A program made the translations under genes and the position numbers. The notes under the pieces were generated by a model, which saw only the letters and a list, made by a program, of their open reading frames with translations, was not told the origin of the DNA and searched no databases. From JACQFZ01 sp045810625 (GTDB taxonomy: Bacteria; Pseudomonadota; Gammaproteobacteria; Acidiferrobacterales; Sulfurifustaceae), in NCBI GenBank assembly GCA_045810625.1, contig JBJMVQ010000064.1:1-27862 (forward strand): a stretch of DNA of 27,862 bases. The letters run 5' to 3'. Shown here piece after piece: positions 14,985 to 22,822 of this stretch (its first letter is position 1; each line of letters starts with the position of its first letter).

Positions 14985-15941
14985 CTACAACGTCTTCCAA
15001 CGCCGGTTGATAATGAGTTTCAGCTTGCGCCGCTCGCATTCGCCGAGGCCGGTACCGTCCGCCGCGACCTCCCGCTCGACCCGCTTCAGGGTTCGCCGGT
15101 TCGGTGCGTGAGCGAGCGCCTGCTGAAGCTCGTAGAACTTCGGCGAATATTGCCCGCGCAGCTCCCGGATGAACGGATAGGACAGTCGATGCAGCGGGCA
15201 CGGTCCGAAGCGCCGGATGGCCGCCTGATGCTGCGGCGTGCTGTACCCCTTGTGTTGCCGAAAGCCGTACTCCGGATAGCGATGGTCGAGCTCCTCCATC
15301 AATGCATCGCGGTGCGTCTTCGCGACGATCGAGGCGGCGGCGATGGAGAAATTGATTCCGTCGCCCTTGGTGAACGGATTCTGCGGCGCGACCACGCCCG
15401 GGATCGTACGTGCATCGACGAGCACGTGCTGCGGCGCGATCGGCAGAGCTTCCACCGCGCGCCGCATCGCAAGTAAGCCCGCCTGGTAGACGTTGATGTT
15501 GTCGATCTCCTCGACCGACGCCATGCCGATGCCGATCCCGACCGCCTCGCGGTGAATCGCGGCCGCGATTTCGCTGCGACGGTCCGGGTCGAGTCGCTTC
15601 GAATCGTCGACTCCGGGGATCACGGTTCCGGGCGCGAAAACGACCGCAGCCGCGACGACTGGCCCGGCGAGCGGGCCGACACCGACTTCATCGACGCCGG
15701 CGATATGCTGCACACCGGATTTCCACAGCACGCGTTCGAAGTTGAGCATTCCATCCAGGCGGGCGCGTTCGCGTCGTTCGTCGAGGTAGCGCTTCTTCAG
15801 CAGGCCATGCAGCTCGCGCACGCCTTGCCGCTCATCCCGGCGCAGCGCGTTCAAGACGTGCATCGAGACCGGCTGATCGGGGCACAGCAAGTAACGCGAG
15901 CGGATTTCTTTGATCGAAAGGCTCTTGAGGTCGAGCGCCAT
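14985..15941 (-). CDS. rnhB: Ribonuclease HII with extended ends and altered GRG motif
   Basis: RNase HII (EC 3.1.26.4) cuts RNA in RNA-DNA hybrids and at single ribonucleotides in DNA, starting ribonucleotide repair. The catalytic DEDD set is present: D84-E85 in GVDEVG, D176 in VLVDAR and D212 in KTHRD. The distal family block HKGYSTPQH is at about 230-238. At 318 residues the protein is longer than the usual 190-260. About 75 residues precede the catalytic domain, as in some Firmicute enzymes (KEIRSRYLL, then an Arg-rich helix), and about 45 basic residues extend the C-terminus. The motif normally GRG, which contacts the ribonucleotide, reads G87-V88-G89 (codon GTC). The ATG at 15941 lacks a strong ribosome site; an inverted repeat and promoter lie just upstream. 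Confidence 0.92.
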   Translation of the reverse strand: MALDLKSLSIKEIRSRYLLCPDQPVSMHVLNALRRDERQGVRELHGLLKKRYLDERRERARLDGMLNFERVLWKSGVQHIAGVDEVGVGPLAGPVVAAAVVFAPGTVIPGVDDSKRLDPDRRSEIAAAIHREAVGIGIGMASVEEIDNINVYQAGLLAMRRAVEALPIAPQHVLVDARTIPGVVAPQNPFTKGDGINFSIAAASIVAKTHRDALMEELDHRYPEYGFRQHKGYSTPQHQAAIRRFGPCPLHRLSYPFIRELRGQYSPKFYELQQALAHAPNRRTLKRVEREVAADGTGLGECERRKLKLIINRRWKTL

Positions 15942-15953
15942 GCGTTGGCCAGC

Positions 15954-15971
15954 ACCGCGATGAATCGCGGT
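15954..15971. promoter_or_regulatory. Perfect inverted repeat in the rnhB leader, possible operator
   Basis: ACCGCGAT (15954-15961) and ATCGCGGT (15964-15971) are perfect 8-bp arms separated by two bases. The repeat begins 13 bp upstream of the rnhB start codon and just downstream of the candidate -10 box, so it would overlap the transcription start. It could bind a repressor or form a hairpin that hinders ribosome access. Confidence 0.4.
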
Positions 15972-15973
15972 AC

Positions 15974-16002
15974 TTATAACCGAGGCGCACGGCGTAACGC
16001 AA
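15974..16002 (-). promoter_or_regulatory. Candidate sigma-70 promoter of rnhB
   Basis: On the minus strand TTGCGT (16002-15997) and TTATAA (15979-15974) are separated by 17 bp, a good match to a sigma-70 -35/-10 pair. The pair lies 33-61 bp upstream of the rnhB start codon, in the gap between it and the upstream phospholipase-D-like gene. Confidence 0.45.
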
Positions 16003-16082
16003 ACACCATCGACCCCTCCCCAACGCTACCCCGTACGAACGCCAACACGGCAAAGGCATCTGAGACCTCTCCTCCGCCCAAC

Positions 16083-17693
16083 TCAAAAGAACGGGGCGAA
16101 TCCGCCGACCTTTTCCGCCGCACGGAGCGTCGCCCAGTAGAGCTGCACCTTGCGCCACTCGGACGGATCAGCGTGATCGCGCGGGCCGAACGCGATCACG
16201 GGTTTACCGTCGTCGCCCCGTACCGCGTTCCCACGGGCATCGCGTTCGATGCGGTACTCGTAGACGAGCGGCGGGCCGCCGCGGAGCAACGCGCGGGGAT
16301 GCCGCGCCGCGGCGTCGGCAAACGGCTTCGACCACACCGCTGCCATGATTTCGCTGTTGATCTCCATGCTGATCGGATCCAGATTGTATGTCCCGACCAG
16401 CGTGACCTGTTCGTCGAAGATGGCGAGCTTCGTGTGAAGGGTGCGCGTGTGGCCGGCCACGAAAATGCGAAGATTGGGGACACGCGCGAGCAACTCGGGC
16501 CACTGCTCGAGAAAAAACGCCTGACTCCACGCATTGTCGCTCGACAGCGGGCTGTTGGTGAGAATATCGATGGAGACGCCGCGCGCGCCCACTTCCGCCA
16601 GCAAATCCACTGCTTCCTTGGACAACACCAGATAGGGGCTCTGAATGAGGATATACCGACGGCTCGTCTGCGCCAGGCGCGCGAGCGCTTGCCCGATGAC
16701 GTCATTTTGCATTTCCAGGCGCGTGCGGCTGTCGAGCAAACGCGTCTCGGCCTTCGCGTCCGGCTCGGGTGCCGGCGCGGCCAGCACGCTCCGGAGTCGC
16801 GGATACTTCGCGAGATCCTTGCGCCAGGGAAGATTCAGCTCCTTGATGCGCGCCTGCGTGGCGGCGTCGAGCGGCACGCCTTTCAGCCACGCGTCCATTG
16901 CGCGATAGGCGAGCAGCAGTTCTTCGGTGTAGCCGGCGAGGTCTAGCTCTGCGCGTTCGAGCGGGCGCGAGTCCTCGCGTCCAAACTGCAATTCGAAGGC
17001 TTCGAGGAGGCGCCGCGCGGCGAGCTGCCCCCGCAGCACGACGTCCGTGTCCTCGAATGCCTTCGGCAGATCGGCAGGATCGGCAAAGTACTCGGCGGAG
17101 ATATTGCGCCCGCCGATCATCCCGACGCGGCGGTCGACGACGAGAATCTTATCGTGCTCGCTTGCCACGAGCGCCACCGGATTGATGGTGAAAAACGCCT
17201 CGACGTATCGATTCCAGAGCGGGCGGAAGATTTTCACTCTGACGTTGCCGGTATTGGCCAGCGTGTCGAGCCAGTCGTTGCCCCGCGGGCTCGTGAACGA
17301 CATGACCGTCCCCTGCGCGTCGAGCAGCAAGCGAACTTGCACGCCCTCCTCCGCCTTCTTGATGAGGTGGCCGAGAAACGCGGCGCCGAAAAGGTCCTCG
17401 CGCAGGATGAAGTAACTGATATCGAGCGTTTCCCGAGCGGATGCCAGCAATCGCCACCGCTCGGCCCATGACTGGGGGTTGTTGAGCAGCAGCGTGAGCC
17501 GGGTAGCCTCGGCGCTGGCGGGAAGCGATGCGAATGACTCGTGCAACGACATTCCGGGCCGATAGGGACCCGTCGCCGTGAGCACGGGGGCGGACGCCGG
17601 CGTGTGTGGATGGATGTACGTCACGACGGCGCGGCCGGCCAACCATACGACCAACAGACCCGCGACCAGAATGAGCGCGCCGCGTCGCTTCAT
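16083..17693 (-). CDS. Membrane-anchored phospholipase D / cardiolipin synthase-like protein
   Basis: This 536-residue protein starts with a membrane anchor (residues 5-20, ALILVAGLLVVWLAG). It has two HKD catalytic motifs: H180-K182-D187 (EHDKILVVD), followed by GMIGGRN, and H420-K422-D427 (LHTKLAIFD), followed by LVGTYNLD. This pairing and the surrounding blocks resemble ClsC-type cardiolipin synthases, which transfer a phosphatidyl group between phospholipids at the inner membrane. The length is near that of ClsC but the N-terminal region differs, so another phospholipase D transfer reaction is possible. The region from about 243 to 330 between the two halves is an unusual spacer. The start codon at 17693 has no strong ribosome site. 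It has no co-directional partner closer than rnhB (141 bp). Confidence 0.88.
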   Translation of the reverse strand: MKRRGALILVAGLLVVWLAGRAVVTYIHPHTPASAPVLTATGPYRPGMSLHESFASLPASAEATRLTLLLNNPQSWAERWRLLASARETLDISYFILREDLFGAAFLGHLIKKAEEGVQVRLLLDAQGTVMSFTSPRGNDWLDTLANTGNVRVKIFRPLWNRYVEAFFTINPVALVASEHDKILVVDRRVGMIGGRNISAEYFADPADLPKAFEDTDVVLRGQLAARRLLEAFELQFGREDSRPLERAELDLAGYTEELLLAYRAMDAWLKGVPLDAATQARIKELNLPWRKDLAKYPRLRSVLAAPAPEPDAKAETRLLDSRTRLEMQNDVIGQALARLAQTSRRYILIQSPYLVLSKEAVDLLAEVGARGVSIDILTNSPLSSDNAWSQAFFLEQWPELLARVPNLRIFVAGHTRTLHTKLAIFDEQVTLVGTYNLDPISMEINSEIMAAVWSKPFADAAARHPRALLRGGPPLVYEYRIERDARGNAVRGDDGKPVIAFGPRDHADPSEWRKVQLYWATLRAAEKVGGFAPFF

Positions 17694-18099
17694 CGACCGT
17701 TGTGGGTACGCTCGTCGCCGCCCGCCGGGCGCACCGAGGCCACGACGCCGAATCTCGCTCCTCGCAAAAACACGCGATAACGGATCATTGCATTCGGTGG
17801 ATCAGGAAATGGTTAGCCGTGTAAACACGAACATTGCAGACTCCGCCGACGCTCGACGCGGCGCCATTCGTGCCGGTTTCGATCGCCGTCGAGACTTGCG
17901 TGCCGCCCGATCGGGCGTTACGCGGGTTAATGTAACACCGCGCTTCACGTGCCGAGCCGATGCGAGCCCTGTATAAGCCTGGATCGAAACCCTGACGAGC
18001 GCCGGCATGAGTTCGCCGAGATAACGAAAACGCGCGTACCGCACGACAGCGGCGACGAAAGTCGCCCTGAAAAGAGCGAAGCGACGGCGCCCGCCTGAC
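17694..18099. promoter_or_regulatory. Divergent gap with a 14-bp perfect palindrome
   Basis: This 406-bp stretch separates the phospholipase-D-like gene (leftward) from heme A synthase (rightward). It contains a perfect palindrome, CGCCCGATCGGGCG, at 17904-17917, about 180 bp upstream of the heme A synthase start. I see no credible protein gene or terminator. Promoters for both divergent genes should be here, but I could not pick one. Confidence 0.35.
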
Positions 18100-19221
18100 A
18101 TGGAGCTTTTCGTCCGCCGAAAGACCTTGCAAAATGCGGGTCCCAAAACCGACGCACCTCTTCCCGTGAACACCGCAACTTCCGCGCGCCCGGTGGCGCT
18201 CTGGCTGTTCGCTGTCGCCGCTCTCATATTCGCCATGGTTACTGTTGGCGGCATTACCCGGCTCACTCGCTCGGGGCTTTCGATCGTCGAGTGGAATCCC
18301 GTCATGGGCGCGATTCCGCCGCTGACCGAGCAACACTGGCAAGGCGAATTCGAGAAGTATCAGCAGAGCCCCGAATACCGGCAAGTTAACGCGGGGATGT
18401 CGCTCGAGGAGTTCAAACGCATCTATTACGTCGAATGGACCCACCGGCTCCTCGGGCGCCTTATCGGCGTGGTGTTCTTCCTGCCGCTGGTTTACTTCGC
18501 TGTGCGCGCACGGATACCGCGTCGTGTGACGCCAAAACTCATCGCCATCTTCCTACTCGGCGGGCTGCAAGGCGGTCTTGGGTGGTTCATGGTGAAGAGC
18601 GGTCTCGTCGACGTTCCGCGCGTCAGCCCTTATCGGCTGACGGCGCATCTTGGGCTTGCGGTCGCCATCTACGGCCTGACTTTATGGCTCGCCCTGGAGC
18701 TCTTCACCCCTCGAAACACAATCGGCAACGCCCCTACGCGATTGCGACGCCTGGGCTGGGTCGTCACCGCGCTCGTGTTCTTGATGATTCTCGCCGGCGG
18801 CTTCGTCGCCGGCACACACGCAGGCTACGCTTTCAACACGTTCCCGTTGATGAACGGCCGCCTGTTTCCCGAAGGGATGTTCGCGCTCGACCCGTGGTGG
18901 ATCAACTTCTTCGAGAACCTCTCAACCGTCCAGTTCGACCACCGGGTGCTCGCCTACGTCCTGGTGCTGGCTGTTCTCTTCTACTGGTCCGTTGCCTTGC
19001 GCGCCGATATCCCGCCTGCGGTTCGCCGCGCTTTGCATCTGCTGCTGCTTGCGGTACTCGTGCAAGCGAGCCTCGGCATCGCGACCCTGCTTTGGGTGGT
19101 GCCGATTACGCTCGCGACGCTGCACCAAGCCGGAGCATTGCTCGTCTTCAGCCTCGCGGTCCATATCAACCACGCCCTCGGTCGTCGAACTGATAGGGAG
19201 CAGAATCCCGACGCAGGGTAA
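18100..19221 (+). CDS. ctaA: Heme A synthase, COX15/CtaA type
   Basis: Heme A synthase hydroxylates the C8 methyl of heme O to make heme A for aa3-type terminal oxidases at the inner membrane. The 373-residue product has about eight membrane segments and the expected heme-ligand histidines: WTHRLLGRLIG (TM2), RLTAHLGLAVAIYG (TM4), VQFDHRVLAYVL (TM6) and TLHQAGALLVF (TM8). VTVGGITRLTRSGLSIVEW marks the N-terminal loop; this is the COX15 (alpha-proteobacterial/mitochondrial) subtype. No cytochrome oxidase subunits or heme O synthase are adjacent. The true start is uncertain: ATG 18100 has no clear ribosome site and an in-frame GTG lies at 18166. Three small paralogous genes follow on the same strand after 232 bp with no obvious terminator. 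Confidence 0.92.
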   Translation: MELFVRRKTLQNAGPKTDAPLPVNTATSARPVALWLFAVAALIFAMVTVGGITRLTRSGLSIVEWNPVMGAIPPLTEQHWQGEFEKYQQSPEYRQVNAGMSLEEFKRIYYVEWTHRLLGRLIGVVFFLPLVYFAVRARIPRRVTPKLIAIFLLGGLQGGLGWFMVKSGLVDVPRVSPYRLTAHLGLAVAIYGLTLWLALELFTPRNTIGNAPTRLRRLGWVVTALVFLMILAGGFVAGTHAGYAFNTFPLMNGRLFPEGMFALDPWWINFFENLSTVQFDHRVLAYVLVLAVLFYWSVALRADIPPAVRRALHLLLLAVLVQASLGIATLLWVVPITLATLHQAGALLVFSLAVHINHALGRRTDREQNPDAG

Positions 19222-19453
19222 TCCCTAATGTCTCCGAGGGCTCTGTCTCCGCTATCCTGCCGGCGTCGATGAGCGTACAACAATACCAATCGTGGCCGAG
19301 CGATACATGCAACGGAGAGCTTTGTGCGCTCACATAACCTCGGAGTTTTCAGGGTTGCGGGCGTGAAAGCTATTCATTACCCTTTCGGCCGCGTCAGCAT
19401 TCAGGAGGCACGGTCTCGATCGCGCCTCGGCGAGATCGTCCGCCGGTGTGCCC

Positions 19454-19741
19454 ATGGTTGAGCCCCTCAAGAGCTGGCGCCATTTGTTTTCTGCGGTGCT
19501 CGCGTTAAGCACCGATGGGGGTACGGTGGAAAGACGGCTCGAAGCCGCGTTCACCGGGAATCTGCAGAAGATAGTGCCCGACCGGGATCTCCCCCATCAC
19601 TTGCGCGAAGATTTCGCGAAGCTTATGCACGAGCTGACCGACCTCTTTGGCGACGGCAACAAACACAACGACTCGAGGCGAGCATCCTTGCTCGCTAAAA
19701 AGGTAGTGGCGCTCTATGATCGGGTTACCAAGGAACTCTAA
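19454..19741 (+). CDS. Small paralog 1 of a tandem triplet, unknown function
   Basis: A 95-residue soluble, mostly helical protein with no signal peptide, membrane segment or recognised domain. It shares with the next two genes a helical pattern: LFSAVLAL, then TVERRLEAAF (26-35), then DLPHHLREDFAKLMHELTDLF, then AKKVVALYD near the end. Within the triplet the invariant or near-invariant positions are the AV pair of the first helix, RL..A(F/Y), DLP or DFP, the EL of the third helix, and the final YD. I chose ATG 19454; GTG 19448 is in frame and neither has a good ribosome site. The 232 bp between heme A synthase and this gene hold no other gene I can support. Confidence 0.65.
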   Translation: MVEPLKSWRHLFSAVLALSTDGGTVERRLEAAFTGNLQKIVPDRDLPHHLREDFAKLMHELTDLFGDGNKHNDSRRASLLAKKVVALYDRVTKEL

Positions 19742-19761
19742 TAAAATCGCCGAGGGGGCGC

Positions 19762-20049
19762 ATGCAGTCGGAACCCGCTACGGTCCTTGAGAAGCTCTAT
19801 GAGGCCGTACTGGTCCTCGCTTCAGGGGAAGGAAAGATCGACAGCCGCCTTGGCAAGGCTTACTTTGGTCTGCTTCGCGCCATTCCGCTAACCGATTTTC
19901 CCGTCCCGCTGCAAAGCGAGTGGCGGTCGATCAGCACGGAACTGCAACGACTCTACCCCCGAGAAGATCATGTGGAAGGCGTCGATCAGACGTCGGCCGT
20001 GAATCTGGCTCAGCGGATTCTTCTGGTTTACGATGCCATGATCAGATAG
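19762..20049 (+). CDS. Small paralog 2 of a tandem triplet, unknown function
   Basis: A 95-residue soluble helical protein. ATG 19762 has GAGGGGG about seven bases upstream, so this is a convincing gene. The same pattern as in paralogs 1 and 3 is visible: LYEAVLVLASGEG, KIDSRLGKAYFGLL (24-37), LTDFPVPLQSEWRSISTELQRLY, then VNLAQRILLVYDAMIR at the end. It lacks the long acidic and serine-rich linkers of paralog 3. It follows paralog 1 after 20 bp, and paralog 3 begins 54 bp after it, so the three are probably one operon. I recognise no named family; no catalytic residues or cysteines stand out. Confidence 0.7.
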   Translation: MQSEPATVLEKLYEAVLVLASGEGKIDSRLGKAYFGLLRAIPLTDFPVPLQSEWRSISTELQRLYPREDHVEGVDQTSAVNLAQRILLVYDAMIR

Positions 20050-20103
20050 CGGGTATTCGCGTCGCTTGGTTTTTTCGGACAGTAGACTACCGAGGGAGAA
20101 CAG

Positions 20104-20412
20104 ATGGTAGGTATCCCGCACCTTACGGGAAAACAAAAAATCTATACCGCCGTGGTGATACTCGTTTGTGAACCCGGCGCAGTCGAAAAGCGGCTGGAAA
20201 GCGCTTATCACTCGGCGATCGCTTCAGTCGATCCGCAACTCGATCTCCCGCCCGAGCTCGTGAAGGAATTCGTCCAGATCCGCGACGAGCTGCGGAAGGA
20301 GTTCGTCTTCCCGTCGGCATCATCGTCGTCGGAGGCCGAACGCCGTCGCTGGGCTGCCCGCCTCGCGACACGAATCGTCGCGTTCTACGACATATTGGCC
20401 CGCACCAAGTAG
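20104..20412 (+). CDS. Small paralog 3 of a tandem triplet, unknown function
   Basis: A 102-residue soluble helical protein. Its ATG 20104 has GAGGGAG six bases upstream. The shared pattern is IYTAVVILVCEPGAVEKRLESAY (13-35), DPQLDLPPELVKEFVQIRDELRKEF, then a serine-rich linker (SASSSSEAERRR) and LATRIVAFYDILARTK. The linker makes it slightly longer than its neighbours. It is the last gene of the triplet: 52 bp after its stop begins a strong stem-loop terminator that also serves the liv operon arriving from the other side. No function is known to me. Confidence 0.7.
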   Translation: MVGIPHLTGKQKIYTAVVILVCEPGAVEKRLESAYHSAIASVDPQLDLPPELVKEFVQIRDELRKEFVFPSASSSSEAERRRWAARLATRIVAFYDILARTK

Positions 20413-20464
20413 CCCGCCGCTCCGTCGGCTTCAAACGACTGACCGAATTTTCGCTGCACAAAAG

Positions 20465-20491
20465 AAAAGGCCGCCGAGTCGGCGGCCTTTT
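20465..20491. terminator. Bidirectional intrinsic terminator
   Basis: A perfect 11-bp stem, AAAAGGCCGCC (20465-20475) with GGCGGCCTTTT (20481-20491), surrounds a five-base loop (GAGTC). The A-tract on one arm and T-tract on the other make it work in both directions. It lies between the small-paralog triplet and the livK gene, which run toward each other. Confidence 0.9.
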
Positions 20492-20508
20492 CGTCGTGCA
20501 AGCGTGAT

Positions 20509-21738
20509 TTATCGTCCGAGCACTTCGCCGAAGCTCACGAACTTCTCGCCGTTGAATTTACCGAGTAGCACCGCCTCGAGCGGGAAGTAATCCGTCGGCG
20601 ACGTGTTCACCATGACCTTCGGAGTCACCATCGGCTCCTGAACGTTCTTCAGGTTCGCCGCCTGCTTCATGACGTTCTCGCGCGTCAGATTGTCGCCGCA
20701 AGCCTTCAACACCCGGACCAGGGTCGACGCGACGCTGTAGCCGTACACGTTGTTGATGTCTTTGATGTCCGTATCCGGCAGATACTTATTTTTGAACGCC
20801 ATGAATTCTTCGTACTCCTTCCCCTTCTGCCATTGTGGGTCCGTGGGATCCTTCAGGTACTGCGCGGTAATAACACCCTTGGACTTTTCCAATCCGGCCG
20901 GAGCCAACACCGAGCCCACGTTCGCCGAGACGTTGCTGATGAACTGCGTCGGCTTCCAACCGATATCGTACGCCTTGCGGATCGCCTGCGCCGCGAACTT
21001 CGGCGTGGCAACGTTGAAGAAGACGTCGGCGCCGGAGGACTTCAGCGCAATGATCTGCGAATCGACCGTCGGGTCGGACACCTCGTAGGAAACTTCCTTG
21101 ACGATCATCTTCGACGCCTTATCGCCGAAACCTTCCTTGAAGCCATGCAGGTAGTCCTTACCGAAGTCGTCGTTCTGATAAAGGATACCGACCTTGGCGT
21201 TCGGCATATGCTTCAGCACATACGCCGCGTAGGCGCGCGCCTCGGCCTGATAGTTCGGCTGCCAGCCCATGGTCCATGGATAGTTCTTGTAGTCACCCCA
21301 CTTCGTGGCGCCCGTGGCGACGAAAAGCTGTGGGATCTTTCTGTCGTTCATGTACTTATGGATCGCGGTGTTGTGCGCCGTGCCCAACGTCTGGAAGACG
21401 AACAACACTTTTTCTTCTTCGACCAGCTTCCGAACCTGCTCGACCGTCTTGGCCGGGTTGTAGCCATCGTCGAGCGAAATGAAATTGATCTTGCGACCGT
21501 TGATGCCTCCCTGATCATTGATCATCTTGAAGTACGCGCCTTCCACCTTCCCGATGATCCCATACGCCGAGGCGGGACCGCTGTACGGCAACGTGTTCCC
21601 GATTTTGATCTCGGTGTCGCTCGCGCCTTCGTCGTATTTCTTCTCCGCAAACGCGCTGCTCGCCGCCAAACCGAGCGCAACCGATGCCGCTACGGCGACG
21701 GAGCGCAGCCCCGTGTTTCTGCCATTTCGTTTATTCAT
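20509..21738 (-). CDS. livK: LivK-type periplasmic substrate-binding protein
   Basis: The receptor of an HAAT-type ABC importer, 409 residues, with a signal peptide (cleavage at AFA|EK, near residue 31). The mature part starts DTEIKIGNTLPYSGPASAYG and continues with NDQGGINGRKINFISLDDGYNPAKTVEQVRKLVE, the usual start of LivK-type receptors; VGILYQNDDFGKDYL is at the hinge. This receptor branch includes proteins for branched-chain amino acids and also for aromatic acids, amides and urea, so the ligand cannot be named. ATG 21738 has AGGAG seven bases upstream. It is the last gene of livG-livF-livH-livM-livK, 53 bp after livM, and is followed by the bidirectional terminator. Confidence 0.92.
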   Translation of the reverse strand: MNKRNGRNTGLRSVAVAASVALGLAASSAFAEKKYDEGASDTEIKIGNTLPYSGPASAYGIIGKVEGAYFKMINDQGGINGRKINFISLDDGYNPAKTVEQVRKLVEEEKVLFVFQTLGTAHNTAIHKYMNDRKIPQLFVATGATKWGDYKNYPWTMGWQPNYQAEARAYAAYVLKHMPNAKVGILYQNDDFGKDYLHGFKEGFGDKASKMIVKEVSYEVSDPTVDSQIIALKSSGADVFFNVATPKFAAQAIRKAYDIGWKPTQFISNVSANVGSVLAPAGLEKSKGVITAQYLKDPTDPQWQKGKEYEEFMAFKNKYLPDTDIKDINNVYGYSVASTLVRVLKACGDNLTRENVMKQAANLKNVQEPMVTPKVMVNTSPTDYFPLEAVLLGKFNGEKFVSFGEVLGR

Positions 21739-21791
21739 AAGTTCTCCTGCTGCAAAACAGTGGTGGTTTCATCTTAAGTTTACGATTACCG

Positions 21792-22820
21792 CTAGCCCGC
21801 GCGGGTACCTATTTTCCTTGTTGTCCAGGCCCACACAAGGCGCACAAATCCCGCTACTCCGGCGGGCATCACGTACATGAGCACAATGAGAAATATTCCG
21901 TAAATCGCCCAGGGCGCCGCTTTCGAAATCTGTTCCGCGATATTCGGAATGAATTGGATGAAAACCGCGCCGTAGAACGCGCCGCTAATCGAGAAGATCC
22001 CGCCGACGACGCTGCCGACGAGAAACCCGATGGAAAGGAAAACCGAAAAGCTGTCCGGCGCCACGAACTGCACGCTGATGGCGCCGAGCGCGCCGGCGAT
22101 GCCGGTGTACATCGCGCTGATTCCGAACGTAAGTGACTTGTAGAACGCGGTGTTTATTCCCATCGCCGCAGCCGCAATGGGCTGATCGCGAATTGCAACC
22201 ATTGCGCGGCCCACTCTTCCGCGCAGGAGATTCCAAGCGACGATGAATAACAGGACGACGACAAATAGCGCGAAGAAATAAAGCCACTGATCCGGCGTCA
22301 GCTTGAGGCCCCACGGAGCGCTGGGCTTGCTGATCACGATGCCCTGAACGCCGCCGGTCCATTGCTCGATGGCTTTGTATTTAAGTATCTGCGGCATCGC
22401 CACACCGAGCGCGTAGGTGGCGAGCGCCAAATACAGTCCTTCAAGGCGCAGCGCCGGCAGGCCGAACAAAAATCCGGCGATGAGACAAAAAACACCCGCG
22501 ATCGGTAACGTCAGCCAATACGGTACTCCGAACTGACTGATGAGAATCGCCGCGATGTATGCGCCGATCGCATAAAACGCCCCATGGCCGAGCGAAATCT
22601 GGCCGTTGAATCCGGTCAGCATATTGAGGCCGACCAGAGCGATGGCGTTGACCAGTACCAGCGTGAATTGGAAAGTGCGGTAATTGCTCGCCCAAAACGG
22701 AATGACGCAAGCGATGGCGATCAACACCGCCAAACCGATCAGCTTCCAGGCATTGACGGACAACCCGTAGTAAGTTGCTCCCGCAGCAGGGACACTCTTG
22801 GCATTCGCAATCATGTCCAT
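21792..22820 (-). CDS. livM: LivM-type ABC transporter permease
   Basis: An inner-membrane permease of 342 residues with about ten hydrophobic segments. The block LNMLTGFNGQISLGHGAFYAIGAYIAAIL is the LivM family signature, and LRGRVGRAMVAIRDQPIAAAAMGIN is the cytoplasmic loop that contacts the ATPases. It pairs with LivH to form the channel through which LivK delivers the substrate. I chose ATG 22820, two bases after the livH stop; a second in-frame ATG is at 22814. The frame is open to 22991 but those residues are not permease-like. There is no fused ATPase domain. Confidence 0.93.
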   Translation of the reverse strand: MDMIANAKSVPAAGATYYGLSVNAWKLIGLAVLIAIACVIPFWASNYRTFQFTLVLVNAIALVGLNMLTGFNGQISLGHGAFYAIGAYIAAILISQFGVPYWLTLPIAGVFCLIAGFLFGLPALRLEGLYLALATYALGVAMPQILKYKAIEQWTGGVQGIVISKPSAPWGLKLTPDQWLYFFALFVVVLLFIVAWNLLRGRVGRAMVAIRDQPIAAAAMGINTAFYKSLTFGISAMYTGIAGALGAISVQFVAPDSFSVFLSIGFLVGSVVGGIFSISGAFYGAVFIQFIPNIAEQISKAAPWAIYGIFLIVLMYVMPAGVAGFVRLVWAWTTRKIGTRAG

Positions 22821-22822
22821 TG

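Noticed and set aside
15552..16946. Long plus-strand open frame (464 codons) across the rnhB and phospholipase-D-like genes
   Set aside because: It lies opposite two clear genes on the minus strand that have catalytic motifs, and its product is rich in Arg, Ala and His with no domain, which is usual for antisense frames in GC-rich DNA.
17785..18444. Minus-strand open frame (219 codons) upstream of and across the start of heme A synthase
   Set aside because: No ribosome site, no domain, and it overlaps the membrane protein gene; could not be supported as a gene.
19363..19461. GTG-initiated 32-codon frame overlapping the start of paralog 1
   Set aside because: It overlaps the ATG at 19454 and resembles a coupled leader, but it lacks a well-spaced ribosome site and I see no other support.
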